From Bacteroidota bacterium (GTDB lineage: Bacteria; Bacteroidota; Bacteroidia; Chitinophagales; Saprospiraceae), in NCBI GenBank assembly GCA_029561355.1, contig JAKQJD010000633.1:1-52562 (forward strand): DNA of 52,562 nt, given 5' to 3'. This document shows, piece by piece, positions 42,586 through 52,562 of this stretch. The notes below the pieces were generated by a model. It saw only the letters and a program-made list of their open reading frames with translations, was not told the DNA's origin and searched no databases. Every line of letters starts with the position of its first letter. Within the stretch, counting starts at the first letter, position 1. The translations under genes and the position numbers were made by a program.

Positions 42586-43485
42586 TTATAGCCGGTCGAG
42601 CAGAATAACGATCAGAGAAAATGGCAAATGCATAAAAGAAATAAACATCTGCCGTTTGGCTGCCGCGCCCGAACATGTTTTAAAAAGTTTCCAGCAGTAC
42701 CAGGCCCAATACAAATTAAGCGCATTGAGAATGATCATTGCCGTTATCCCTATCTCCCCCATCAGGTACCCTGCCGTTGCATTGCCTACCATCAGCAGGC
42801 AAAATACGAACGACAACAGGCCCGTTGTCTTGTCTTTTTCTCCGTTTTTAGAAGGCAGGAGGTAAAAACCTGCCCGCTTGTAATCTTCATCCGCCACCCA
42901 TGCAACCGCCCAGAAATGCGGGAATTGCCACAAAAACTGCAACGTAAACAGCATAAATGCCGTCGAGGAAATATATCCTTCATAAGCCACACACCCGATA
43001 ATCAGCGGCAATGCGCCCGGAATAGCGCCTACCAGTACCGACAACGGGGTTGTGCGTTTCATCGGCGTATACACAAACGCATAACTGATGAGCGACAAGG
43101 TGCCCAGAAAACCCGTGAGCGGATTGAATACCGACAACAGGCAAATTCCCAGCAACGCCATCAATCCTGCCAGCAGCACCGCCGTCGATACGCTCATCCG
43201 GCCCGTCACCACAGGCCGGTTGGCCGTGCGGATCATCATCCGGTCGTAATCGCGTTCCAGTACCTGATTCAGCGCATTGGCTGCACCGGTTACAAAAAAA
43301 CCGCCCAGTGTCAGCAGGATCATACCTGCCCATGTTACCTGTCCTTTTCCAACGATGGCATAAGACATCACTGCTGAGAAAAGTACCAGGAGCGTCAGTT
43401 TGAACTTCACCAACAGGCCGAAATCCTTGAGGGACTGACCCATACCAACCGACACATATGCTGACTTGACTTGATTTCGGCTCAT
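42586..43485 (-). CDS. ctaB: Protoheme IX farnesyltransferase
   Basis: CtaB converts heme B to heme O by adding a farnesyl group, the first step to heme A for the oxidase in this locus. The 299-aa polytopic protein has the prenyl-diphosphate motif NALNQVLERDYDRMMIRTAN with its following RPVVTGRMS. The second Asp-rich loop WVADEDYKRAGFYLLP is also present. The next enzyme, heme A synthase (CtaA), is not in the window. Confidence 0.96.
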   Translation of the reverse strand: MSRNQVKSAYVSVGMGQSLKDFGLLVKFKLTLLVLFSAVMSYAIVGKGQVTWAGMILLTLGGFFVTGAANALNQVLERDYDRMMIRTANRPVVTGRMSVSTAVLLAGLMALLGICLLSVFNPLTGFLGTLSLISYAFVYTPMKRTTPLSVLVGAIPGALPLIIGCVAYEGYISSTAFMLFTLQFLWQFPHFWAVAWVADEDYKRAGFYLLPSKNGEKDKTTGLLSFVFCLLMVGNATAGYLMGEIGITAMIILNALNLYWAWYCWKLFKTCSGAAAKRQMFISFMHLPFSLIVILLDRL

Positions 43486-43576
43486 TTATTTTTTAAAACT
43501 TTCTGAGGATATGAGGAAATGCGTATCTGAAAAGGAGAAACTTGGCCCCTCAGATCTTCAAATCCCCAACAAATAA

Positions 43577-45430
43577 TCAGTGTCCGTGGTCGTGTTCTCC
43601 TTCCCGAAGCGGTATGTATTGCGGAATGAATTCTTCTCCGTTTTTACCGTAATCGTACGCCCAGCGTTGTACCGTAGGCAGTTTGCCCGGCCAGTTGCCG
43701 TGTCCCGGTTCGATCGGCGTCGTCCATTCCAGCGTGTTGGCACCCCATGGGTTTTTGACCTTCAGTTTGCGGCCACTGAAAATCGAGTAGAAGAAATTCA
43801 CGATAAACAGCACCTGCAGGAAGAATACTATGATAGCGGCTACGGTGATAAACTTGTTCAGGTCGGTAAAGTGTTTGAACGACTCGAAGTTTTCAATGCT
43901 GTAGTAACGGCGCGGAACACCTGCCATACCCGTATAGTGCATCGGCCAGAAAATAGCGTATGCGCCGAAGATAGTACCCCAGAAGTGTATCTTTCCAAGC
44001 GTCTCGTTCATGAAACGGCTGAACATTTTCGGGAACCAGTGGTAAATACCCGCAAACATGCCGAAGAACGCCGCAATACCCATTACGATGTGGAAGTGCG
44101 CTACAACGAAGTAGGTATCGTGCATTTGAATGTCGATCGCGGAGTTGCCGAGGAAAATACCCGTCAAACCACCCGAAATGAACATCGAAACGAAACCCAG
44201 CGAGAACAAACTGGCCGAATTGAATCTGAAATTGGAGCCGTAAACCGTTGATATCCAGTTAAATACCTTCACTGCGGAGGGTACCGCAATGATCAGGGTA
44301 AATATGACGAAGAAGTTCGAAATGAACGGATTCACACCCGACATAAACATGTGGTGCGCCCACACGATGAACGACAGGAAGCCGATCGCCAGAATGGAGA
44401 ACACCATTGCGCGGTAGCCGAAAATCGGTTTGCGTGCATGTACTGACAGTACCTCCGAAACGATACCCATGGAAGGAAGGATAATGATGTATACTTCCGG
44501 GTGACCGAGGAACCAGAACAGGTGCTGGAACAGGATCGGGCTACCGCCCACACGGTCCAGGATCTGACCGCCTACCACGATTTCGCTGAGGTAGAACGAA
44601 GTGCCCATGCTGCGGTCGAACATCAGAAGCAGTACGCCCGAAAACAGTACCGGGAAAGACAATACACTCAGTACAGCCGTTACGAAGAACGCCCACATGG
44701 TCAGCGGCATGCGCCACATATTCATACCTTTCGTACGCAGGTTCAGGATCGTTGTGATATAGTTGATACCACCCAGCAGGGCCGAAATGATAAACAGCGC
44801 CATGGCTACAATCCACATCGTCATACCGGATGCCGACCCATCTGAGGCTTGCGGCAGGGCACTTAATGGAGGATAGGCTGTCCAGCCCCCGGAAAATGGC
44901 CCGGTACTCAGGAACAGCGACAGGAACAAGGTTACGCCTGCCAGAAAAAATGCCCAGTAGGAGAATGCATTCAGCAGCGGAGAAGCCATGTCGCGGGCGC
45001 CCACCTGCAATGGAATCAGCAGGTTGGAAAACGTTCCGCTCAGACCGGCCGTCAGTACGAAGAACACCAGAATCGTACCGTGCATGGTTACAAGGGAGTA
45101 GTAAAACTCCGGATCGAGTTTGCCGATGCCGGCGTCGTTCACCTGGATCCATTTACCGAGGAGCGGTTTCAACCATGCCATATCCGCTTCCGGGAAACCC
45201 AGTTGAAGACGGAAAATGATCGACATGGCAGCACCAATGAACGCCCAGAAGATACCCGTGATCAGAAACTGGCGGGCAATCATTTTGTGGTCGGTGCTGA
45301 AGATATAATGTGTCAGGAAATTTGACTGAAACTTATCGCCGTGGTGATGATCATGGAAATGATCGTCGTATCCCAATTCATGGGTATACTGTTCTTCCAG
45401 TGTTTCAACGGCGGTAACAACTTGTGCCAT
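43577..45430 (-). CDS. ctaD: Cytochrome c oxidase subunit I (A1-type heme-copper oxidase)
   Basis: This is the catalytic subunit with the low-spin heme and the heme-Cu(B) centre. The 617-aa product has the heme ligand region VTMHGTILVFF and the Cu(B)/Tyr cross-link motif FWFLGHPEVYIIILP, with the Glu of GHPE marking an A1-type D-channel. The HHMFMSG pair and HDTYFVVAHFHIVMG with the two heme histidines are also present. The tails are unusually His-rich (YDDHFHDHHHGD at 21-32 and EGEHDHGH at the end). A promoter-like sequence lies just upstream. Confidence 0.97.
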   Translation of the reverse strand: MAQVVTAVETLEEQYTHELGYDDHFHDHHHGDKFQSNFLTHYIFSTDHKMIARQFLITGIFWAFIGAAMSIIFRLQLGFPEADMAWLKPLLGKWIQVNDAGIGKLDPEFYYSLVTMHGTILVFFVLTAGLSGTFSNLLIPLQVGARDMASPLLNAFSYWAFFLAGVTLFLSLFLSTGPFSGGWTAYPPLSALPQASDGSASGMTMWIVAMALFIISALLGGINYITTILNLRTKGMNMWRMPLTMWAFFVTAVLSVLSFPVLFSGVLLLMFDRSMGTSFYLSEIVVGGQILDRVGGSPILFQHLFWFLGHPEVYIIILPSMGIVSEVLSVHARKPIFGYRAMVFSILAIGFLSFIVWAHHMFMSGVNPFISNFFVIFTLIIAVPSAVKVFNWISTVYGSNFRFNSASLFSLGFVSMFISGGLTGIFLGNSAIDIQMHDTYFVVAHFHIVMGIAAFFGMFAGIYHWFPKMFSRFMNETLGKIHFWGTIFGAYAIFWPMHYTGMAGVPRRYYSIENFESFKHFTDLNKFITVAAIIVFFLQVLFIVNFFYSIFSGRKLKVKNPWGANTLEWTTPIEPGHGNWPGKLPTVQRWAYDYGKNGEEFIPQYIPLREGEHDHGH

Positions 45431-45496
45431 ATCCGGGTGTTTTAAAATTGATTTGTATTATAAAACCTTCGTCAGGTCAGATGTTCTTCAAAAATG

Positions 45497-45528
45497 CAAA
45501 AGTACTTAAGGCAAGAGGCGATGACAAT
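45497..45528 (-). promoter_or_regulatory. Internal promoter before ctaD
   Basis: On the minus strand ATTG (45528-45525) and TACTTTTG (45504-45497) are 20 nt apart, close to the Bacteroidota consensus. The start codon at 45430 is about 65 nt downstream. It would allow expression of ctaD and the distal genes separately from the act genes and coxB. Confidence 0.5.
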
Positions 45529-45577
45529 CGATGGTTGATTCAAATTATGACGCCAAGTTTTTTTTCCTGCCGGATGT

Positions 45578-47080
45578 TCAGATAGAACTCAAAATAGTGA
45601 ATTCTGTTCTGCGGTTTTTCGCGCGATTTTCCTCCGTATCGTTTTCGCCCAGCGGTTTGGTGTCTCCGTAACCATGAGGCCGGAGGCGGCTGGAAGGAAT
45701 TCCGCGGTCTGTCAGGTATTTCACTACAGATGCAGCACGCTGGCCGGATAGCGCCATATTGGCTGCCGGATCGCCCACATTGTCGGTATGCCCGGCTACT
45801 TCGATCACCAGCGACGGGTAAGTCGTCATGGCAGTTACCAGGTTATCCAGTTCGTAGCGGCTGTCAGCCGTGAGGGCCGAGGAACCGGTTTCGAAGTTTA
45901 CGTGATTCAGTGTCAGCGTTTTAGCATTGATATCGGCCGATTCAACAGCCGCTTTGATGCTTTCACTGAAAGCCTTGGCACGCATGCCGACTTCCACAGG
46001 GAGGGTTTTACCCTTGTTCGGATCTTCGGCTTTATCCCGGATCTGAGTGAAGTAGAGGGATTCCTGTTTTTTGTACCACTGATCAAATTCTTCCTGTGAA
46101 ACTACCTTGAAGATCCGTTTCATGGAATAGTGACCTTTTCCGCACAATTCTGCGCAGGCCAGTTCGTATTCGAATTTCTCCCAGCGCTTTGGTCCGGTTG
46201 GATCGGCGGCGTCGGCAGGCTCGTTGTATTCCGGGTACTTTCTCAATTCATTCCGGTATTCGGCCGTCGTTTTGATCGGCGTGAATACGAAGAACGTAGG
46301 CAGACCGGGAACGGCGTCCATTTTCACCCTGAAATTAGGCAGGAAGAAACTGTGCAGCACGTCTTTTGCAGTAATACGCACGCGCACTTTTTTACCTACC
46401 GGCAGGTACAACTCCTGGCCTGGCAGCACGTCGTCCCAGGTTTTCGGATCATTGAAATCCATACCCAACTGGTTGTTGGCCGTCGTGAGTTTGTAGTTAC
46501 GCGTTCCGAGTTTACCGTCCGGACCCGGGTAGCGAATAATCCAGTTGAATTGCTGGCCTGTGGCTTCGATCTCGATGTAGTCCTCGTTGGGTTTCACATC
46601 GGCCATTACCGTGTTCCATGCATCCAGGCCGCGTACCACCAGAAAGGTCATTACAACAGCCGGAATAGCAGTCCAGATCATTTCGAGGCGGTTATCATGT
46701 GCCACGAACTGGGCTTTACGGCCGGCCTGCCAACGGTATTTGTAGGCAAACCAGAACAGCATGATATGGGTAATGATAAACACGATACCCGTGAAGAACA
46801 AAGTCCAGGCAAACAGACTGTCCAACATGTCGCCATGTTCGGATGCGCCCTTGTGCGGACCGTATCCCATCATTTCATTGCGATATGCCCAGGCAGACAC
46901 AACAACGCCTACCAGAAACACAACCATGAAAACAAGCGAAAGCCAGCCATTCCATTTGCTGTTGTCGCGCATCACTTCCTGCTCACCCTTGATCTGCCCG
47001 GTGAGTTCCATTACTTTCCCGATTTGAACCAGTACGATGGACATCAGGATAACGCAGAGAATTATAATAAGCCCTGTCAT
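45578..47080 (-). CDS. coxB: Cytochrome c oxidase subunit II fused to an OmpA-type peptidoglycan-binding domain
   Basis: Subunit II takes electrons from cytochrome c at the Cu(A) centre on the periplasmic side. The 500-aa product has two extra N-terminal helices (about 1-22 and 44-66), then the usual helix pair (about 88-114 and 132-150). A cupredoxin domain follows with His243, Cys309, Glu311, Cys313, His317 and Met320, a full Cu(A) ligand set. A linker leads to an OmpA C-terminal domain at about 388-500 (NFETGSSALTADSRYELDN, AGHTDNVGDPAANMALSGQR, NRAKNRRTEF). The Asp433 and Arg491 type residues used to bind the diaminopimelate peptide are kept. The reading frame is continuous and the fusion lies on the right side of the membrane. 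Family calls are secure; cell-wall tethering is inferred. Confidence 0.95.
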   Translation of the reverse strand: MTGLIIILCVILMSIVLVQIGKVMELTGQIKGEQEVMRDNSKWNGWLSLVFMVVFLVGVVVSAWAYRNEMMGYGPHKGASEHGDMLDSLFAWTLFFTGIVFIITHIMLFWFAYKYRWQAGRKAQFVAHDNRLEMIWTAIPAVVMTFLVVRGLDAWNTVMADVKPNEDYIEIEATGQQFNWIIRYPGPDGKLGTRNYKLTTANNQLGMDFNDPKTWDDVLPGQELYLPVGKKVRVRITAKDVLHSFFLPNFRVKMDAVPGLPTFFVFTPIKTTAEYRNELRKYPEYNEPADAADPTGPKRWEKFEYELACAELCGKGHYSMKRIFKVVSQEEFDQWYKKQESLYFTQIRDKAEDPNKGKTLPVEVGMRAKAFSESIKAAVESADINAKTLTLNHVNFETGSSALTADSRYELDNLVTAMTTYPSLVIEVAGHTDNVGDPAANMALSGQRAASVVKYLTDRGIPSSRLRPHGYGDTKPLGENDTEENRAKNRRTEFTILSSI

Positions 47081-47119
47081 TGAAAAAATTTTATTCCTTT
47101 AACCCGAAGGCGTTAAATT

Positions 47120-47175
47120 TGTTTATAGGTTGCTGGTTTATAGTTGATTATGTATAAACCTGACAAACCTTCACA
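47120..47175. repeat. Short GGTTTATA inverted repeat between actF and coxB
   Basis: GGTTTATA (47135-47142) and TATAAACC (47153-47160) form an 8-bp stem, with more AGGTT/AACCT pairing outside. It resembles the TTTATGG element at 49.7 kb. Confidence 0.45.
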
Positions 47176-47189
47176 GCATGACGTCCAGA

Positions 47190-48770
47190 TCAATGATGGT
47201 CATCGTGTCCGTGATTTTCTTCTATTTCCGTGCTGATAAGCGTGCCTGTTTCGTGGTGCAAACTTTCATCCAGGTACGGATCTTTCCATGGTACCAGCGA
47301 TGCACTGCTCAGTTTGTTGAAGAAAAAGAACAGGAACAGGCTCAGGAAACCGATCATGGTACCCAGTTCGAGGAAGCCGGGCAGCGTGAACCCTGCGCGA
47401 TATCCTTTTTCTGCGTCGTGGCCTTCCCCTTCGCCATGTGCCGCCTCGCCATGTGCTCCGCCTTCATGCGGTGCTTCGGCTGTGGCGCCATGCGGCGCTG
47501 CGTGCGTTTCAGCGGGAGCGGCTTCGTGAGAAGCCTCCTGGTGTGCAGCAGGTTCGGCTGTTTCGGCAGGATGTGCTGCCATGCCCGTCGAATCTGTGGA
47601 GTGTTCTTCCGTTGGCGCCATTGTTTCGGCGGGTATTCCCTTTTCTATCGAGGTAGCCGGACGTTGTTTCACCTTACCTTCGGAAATTTCTTTCGCTTCG
47701 TGCGCCGCGATGCGCGCACCCGGTTTGATCATGTAGAAGTAATCCCACCAGTGGCCGAAGAATACAATCAGGGCCACGAAGAACATCGTACCGAATTTGC
47801 GCTTGGTATCGTTCCGCATCAGGATAAGGAACGGCGTTACGAAGTTGAGCAGCAGGTTACCCCAGAAAAGAATCGGGTAATGGTCCATACGTTCGCGGAA
47901 ATAGATCGTTTCCTCACCGTTGTTGGCATACCAGATCAGCATGAACTGGTCGAACCACAGGTAAGTCCAGAAAACGGAGATACCGAATACGTATTTACCG
48001 ATGTCGTGCAGGTGGTCGCGCGTCACATATTCGAGGTAACCGAGTGATTTCAGGTAAATGATCAGCATAACGGTCATCGACAGACCGCCGAGCCACATGG
48101 AGATCATGGAGTACCACGCGAACATGGTGCTGTACCAGTGCGGATCGATCGACATGACCGATTGCCAGATGAATACGGTGCTCAGAAAACCGCCCAGCGG
48201 GAGGAAAGAAGCCGCCCATTTGCGCTGTTTTTTGTAGTAAGCAAACGAGGGCGTTTCTTCTGTGTCCTGTGCCACCGACGCTTTGCGCAGGTTGTAAGCC
48301 CAGAAGAGCCATACACCCAGAAAGCCGAGCGTGCCCAGCGTATACCAGCTTGCATTCAGGAAGCCCGATTTGCCGGCGATAATTCTGTCGTAGATAGGGT
48401 TGGCCGGATCGGTAATGCCCGGTGTATTCCAGTGATAGAGGTGGTGGAAATGCCCCCACACGCCGATGACCAGAACTGCTACCAGAACGAGGCCTACCAG
48501 CATAAACTGGGACATGGACTCCCACACGCGTTTCACCAGCGAGTTCCAGCCTGCAAAAGCCGTAATTTGAGCGGAAAGGAAGAACATGGACGTGAACGCC
48601 ATGCCGGTGAAGAACACCGTATTGTGCAGGTAGTTCGTCCAGAAACGGGTATGAAACTCGTCGTCGCCGATGAAGGTAAGAAGCAGGCACAGTGCGCCCA
48701 GTACCATACCGCCGATCAGGACGCTTTTGGTCTTGCTATCAAATACAAATTGCGTATTGGTCAGATTCAT
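47190..48770 (-). CDS. actF: Alternative complex III subunit ActF (quinol:cytochrome c oxidoreductase)
   Basis: ActF is a polytopic membrane subunit of alternative complex III, which oxidises quinol and reduces cytochrome c. The 526-aa product has ten or so helices and the family stretches FHTRFWTNYLHNTVFFTGMA and SVMSIDPHWYSTMFAWY. Between the last two helices (about 357-456) lies an Ala/Glu/His-rich segment with ten histidines in 62 residues. The C-terminal tail is also His-rich (ENHGHDDHH). That insertion is the part least like reference ActF. Confidence 0.93.
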   Translation of the reverse strand: MNLTNTQFVFDSKTKSVLIGGMVLGALCLLLTFIGDDEFHTRFWTNYLHNTVFFTGMAFTSMFFLSAQITAFAGWNSLVKRVWESMSQFMLVGLVLVAVLVIGVWGHFHHLYHWNTPGITDPANPIYDRIIAGKSGFLNASWYTLGTLGFLGVWLFWAYNLRKASVAQDTEETPSFAYYKKQRKWAASFLPLGGFLSTVFIWQSVMSIDPHWYSTMFAWYSMISMWLGGLSMTVMLIIYLKSLGYLEYVTRDHLHDIGKYVFGISVFWTYLWFDQFMLIWYANNGEETIYFRERMDHYPILFWGNLLLNFVTPFLILMRNDTKRKFGTMFFVALIVFFGHWWDYFYMIKPGARIAAHEAKEISEGKVKQRPATSIEKGIPAETMAPTEEHSTDSTGMAAHPAETAEPAAHQEASHEAAPAETHAAPHGATAEAPHEGGAHGEAAHGEGEGHDAEKGYRAGFTLPGFLELGTMIGFLSLFLFFFFNKLSSASLVPWKDPYLDESLHHETGTLISTEIEENHGHDDHH

Positions 48771-48848
48771 ATCGCAAATTCAGGTCGAGCCTGATGAAGT
48801 TTGATGTTGAAATAAGGTTTGGTTTCGGGGTGGTCGGTCAATTTTCTT

Positions 48849-49661
48849 TTACTGTGGAACGATCACGGTGTGTCCTGCTCTCACAGGTCCGGATGCGGTG
48901 CCGCGGCCAGGCTGCTCTACGTTGCTCAGGGTATTGGCGGTTTCGCTATATTCCAGGTTTTTGGATTTGGCCTGCAACGAACGAATGTAGTGGATCACCT
49001 CCCAGCGTTCTTCGAACGACAGTTTATCGGGATAAGCGCCCATCACGTTTCTACCGTACATGATGGCGAAGTAGTAACGGCCGTTTCCGGCGCCTATCAT
49101 ATCGTCGCCGATCAGGTTCTTCGGTTGAGCCGGGTATTTGCTGTCGGGCATGGTAACGAGCCAGCCCTGGCCGTCGCCTTTTTCACCGTGGCAGATTCCG
49201 CAGTAGGTGTTGTACAACGGTTTTGCGCGGTCCAGTCCCGCTTTTGTAATCGGAACCGGATTGCCAATCATTTCATCTTCGCAACGGGCGCGATCGGCTT
49301 CCGTGTTTTCGTAGTAGAATGGCGCTTCACCGTTCGGAGAGGCTGCAATAGCGTTCGGAGCGTTTTTACCGCGGACGATATCCAGCGATCCCAGGCCATT
49401 GTAATAAACACCCGTCATACCGCGGGCGATAGAGCCTTCCACTTTTCCGTGTGGTTGCGACAATTGCGCCACCGTGCGTACGCTTTTATCGTCCCAGTGG
49501 TTCCAGTAGTACGCACTGTAGAGGTTTGCTTCGTATGCCACCTGGTGGTACATATCCGGCATGTACTCGTGACCGGTTTTGTTTTTACCCGCCGGCGAAC
49601 AAAGGGAAAAAAGCCAGGCGAATAAAGCGACTCCGAGGATAGCGCCAATTACGTATTTCAT
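48849..49661 (-). CDS. actE: Alternative complex III cytochrome c subunit ActE
   Basis: The 270-aa product is a monoheme c-type cytochrome. It has the heme site Cys154-Gly-Ile-Cys157-His158 and a probable Met207 ligand (MYGRNVMGAYP). The N-terminus is a signal or lipoprotein-like segment with Cys21 (LFSLC), though this is not a perfect lipobox. It should accept electrons inside alternative complex III and pass them toward CoxB. The first 100 residues (HEYMPDMYHQVAYEAN) are typical of ActE. Confidence 0.92.
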   Translation of the reverse strand: MKYVIGAILGVALFAWLFSLCSPAGKNKTGHEYMPDMYHQVAYEANLYSAYYWNHWDDKSVRTVAQLSQPHGKVEGSIARGMTGVYYNGLGSLDIVRGKNAPNAIAASPNGEAPFYYENTEADRARCEDEMIGNPVPITKAGLDRAKPLYNTYCGICHGEKGDGQGWLVTMPDSKYPAQPKNLIGDDMIGAGNGRYYFAIMYGRNVMGAYPDKLSFEERWEVIHYIRSLQAKSKNLEYSETANTLSNVEQPGRGTASGPVRAGHTVIVPQ

Positions 49662-49697
49662 TGATTATCTTATTGTTGATTCGTTGAAATTTGCTGT

Positions 49698-49750
49698 TTA
49701 TGGTTTATTAGTTTATGGTTTATAAACGTATAAACCCATAAACTATAAAC
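49698..49750. repeat. Palindrome GTTTATGG type inside the act operon
   Basis: AGTTTATGGTTTATA (49710-49724) pairs with TATAAACCCATAAACT (49729-49744) around a 4-nt loop. A further GTTTATGG copy on the left (49697) pairs less well. It fills the actD-actE gap. Confidence 0.7.
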
Positions 49751-49754
49751 TTTC

Positions 49755-50285
49755 CTAAATCGTCTTCACATTGACTTCAGCAGCCTGACTCTGTGTGAAA
49801 AAACCTTTCAGTTGGTCCACGTCGTTGTCAGTAGAAGAAGTCACGTCAAATGCCAGACAAAACTTGTCGTCGGTGATCCGGTTATCCAGCGTTTTTGCTT
49901 TCACACCGGGCCACATGCCGCAAATGGTATAGAAAGTGATGGTCATACCCCAGGCTGCAAACAGAACCGTCATCTCGAAAGTGATGGGAATGAATGCCGG
50001 CACGGACCAGTATGGCTTACCGCCGAACACAATAGGCCAGTCGCGGGTGAATACCCAGGTCATGGTCAGGAATCCGAACGATGCACCGATGGCGCCGTAG
50101 ATAAAGCCGAGATAATGCAGGCGGCTTTCATTCAGCCCCAGGATCGGATCGAGTCCGTGTACCGGGAACGGCGTATAGACGTCCATGATATCGAGGTGTG
50201 CAGCATTCGCCGCTTTCACCGCGCCTTTCAGATCTTCCTCGTCGTTGTACAGGCCGTAAAGGACTTTTTTACTTTCAGTAGCCAT
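49755..50285 (-). CDS. actD: Alternative complex III subunit ActD (DUF3341)
   Basis: The 176-aa product has a short N-terminal soluble part (GLYNDEEDLKGAVKAANAA), the DVYTPFPVHGLD motif of DUF3341 and two membrane helices (LGFIYGAIGASFGFLTMTWV, FIPITFEMTVLFAAWGMTITF). This is the standard ActD layout. It lies between ActC and ActE as in other alternative complex III operons. Confidence 0.95.
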   Translation of the reverse strand: MATESKKVLYGLYNDEEDLKGAVKAANAAHLDIMDVYTPFPVHGLDPILGLNESRLHYLGFIYGAIGASFGFLTMTWVFTRDWPIVFGGKPYWSVPAFIPITFEMTVLFAAWGMTITFYTICGMWPGVKAKTLDNRITDDKFCLAFDVTSSTDNDVDQLKGFFTQSQAAEVNVKTI

Positions 50286-50360
50286 ATTCAGAGTGATGGA
50301 TAAGCAATTGATAGTTAGTTTTTTGAACGAATAGCCGCTTGCGCGTACTGCCGTTTTATT

Positions 50361-51794
<1,434 letters not shown>

Positions 51795-51810
51795 AATCGT
51801 GTTATCAATT

Positions 51811-51970
51811 ATGAAGGATGATCTATAAGGTTGATGAGGGTTGATAAGGTTGATGAGGGTTGATATTCATCCGCTCGGTAGAGTTTGAATCGATCTTCTT
51901 TCGAGCCGATGAATATCAACCTTCATCAACCTTATCAACCTTATCAACAGTATTATTCATCTTTCATCAT
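51811..51970. repeat. Spacer palindrome with GGTTGATGA nonamers, between actB and actC
   Basis: The left arm 51825-51877 is made of AAGGTTGATGAGGGTTGAT units ending in ATTCATCCGCTCGG. The right arm 51902-51950 is the near complement (CGAGCCGATGAATATC, then CTTCATCAACCTTATCAACC words). The loop is about 24 nt. It fills the 176-nt gap inside an operon of structural subunits. Confidence 0.85.
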
Positions 51971-52562
51971 TTAAGAAAAGAGTTCTTCGTTGGTGTTGGT
52001 AACTTTAGCGGAATAGTTCACTGCCGGACGAACGTTGATTTCTTCCAGTACTTTATATGCCAGTTCCGCAGCCGCTTTCGTTTTTTTGTTTACTTCACTT
52101 TCCGGATTGTTCAGGTTACCGAACACGATCGCACCGGTTGGGCAAGCCGTCTGGCAAGCCGTGCGTACGTCGTTGTCCAGAATCGCGCGACCTTCGCGTT
52201 TGGCGGTCAGTTTGCCTTCCTGAATGCGCTGCACGCAGAACGAGCATTTTTCGATCACACCGCGCGAGCGAACCGTTACGTCCGGATTCATCACCATACG
52301 CGTCAGGTTGTCTGCATAGAACGGTTTGTCGTCGCCTTCCACATGGAATACGCGTTCTTCATTGGCAGGCCACAGGTCAGCCGTGGTATAGTCGAGCCAG
52401 TTGAAACGGCGCACTTTATAAGGACAGTTGTTGGCGCAGTAACGTGTACCGATGCAACGGTTGTAAGCCATCTGGTTGATACCTTCCATCGAGTGCGTGG
52501 TAGCGGATACCGGACAAACGTTCTCGCAAGGTGCGTTGTCGCAGTGCTGGCACATCATCGGT
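51971..52562 (-). CDS. actB: Alternative complex III subunit ActB, C-terminal part (5' end beyond the window)
   Basis: Only the last 197 or so codons are visible, and the frame stays open through 52562. They form the ferredoxin-like part with iron-sulfur cysteine clusters: [50 protein letters not shown] and [10 protein letters not shown]. In full-length ActB this part follows a molybdopterin-oxidoreductase-like domain without cofactor. It is peripheral on the periplasmic side and would be linked to ActC. Partial because of the window edge, not because of damage. Confidence 0.95.
   Translation of the reverse strand, partial: PMMCQHCDNAPCENVCPVSATTHSMEGINQMAYNRCIGTRYCANNCPYKVRRFNWLDYTTADLWPANEERVFHVEGDDKPFYADNLTRMVMNPDVTVRSRGVIEKCSFCVQRIQEGKLTAKREGRAILDNDVRTACQTACPTGAIVFGNLNNPESEVNKKTKAAAELAYKVLEEINVRPAVNYSAKVTNTNEELFS

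Overview
The window looks like a chromosomal segment of a Bacteroidota bacterium, most likely from the Saprospiria/Chitinophagia side of the phylum. The evidence is two proteins with type IX secretion (T9SS) C-terminal sorting domains, a fused SecDF, a DUF2027-Smr protein, a BKACE/DUF849 protein, several good matches to the Bacteroidota promoter (TTTG, about 17-21 nt, TAnnTTTG), and a complete-looking alternative complex III plus aa3-type oxidase cluster. I see no rRNA, tRNA, CRISPR array, transposase or phage gene.

Layout. 1-8.1 kb: a Fic protein, a secreted CRTAC1-like beta-propeller on the minus strand, a 792-nt repeat-filled gap, then two large T9SS cargo proteins. 8.3-11.7 kb: Smr/DUF2027, then an HGSNAT-like acyltransferase and an LD-carboxypeptidase in tandem. 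12.0-20.3 kb: secDF, a MIP channel, pfkA, a BadF-type GlcNAc kinase-like gene and prfC. 20.4-29.3 kb: small membrane protein, nspC, a POT peptide transporter, a secreted small protein, an AsmA-family giant and a spermidine-synthase-fold protein. 29.3-38.4 kb: a five-PAS histidine kinase, a methyltransferase, a NeuD-like acetyltransferase, a BKACE enzyme, an unknown polytopic protein and a DAACS symporter. 38.6-52.6 kb: one long minus-strand respiratory locus. Read 5' to 3' it is actB (cut by the window edge), actC, actD, actE, actF, coxB, coxA, ctaB, two subunit III genes, subunit IV, a SCO-like protein without copper ligands, DUF420, and a small Cys-motif membrane protein. Together these would pass electrons from quinol through the ActE cytochrome to the Cu(A)/heme a oxidase and pump protons or sodium.

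The two strongest oddities are these. First, CoxB carries a C-terminal OmpA-type peptidoglycan-binding domain after an intact Cu(A) site, so the oxidase may be anchored to the cell wall. Second, many intergenic gaps, including gaps inside operons, are filled by large inverted repeats whose arms end in runs of 7- to 9-bp tandem words. Different loci use different words and cores, some cores recur, and one element appears to be a recombinant of two others. One heptamer array of about 15 perfect copies ends 23 nt before the channel gene. A (CA)8 tract sits where loss of one unit would join an ATG and signal peptide to a T9SS protein. Both are candidate phase-variation sites.

All functional calls are from reading translated sequence by eye. 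No database search was possible, so novelty is judged only against general knowledge.
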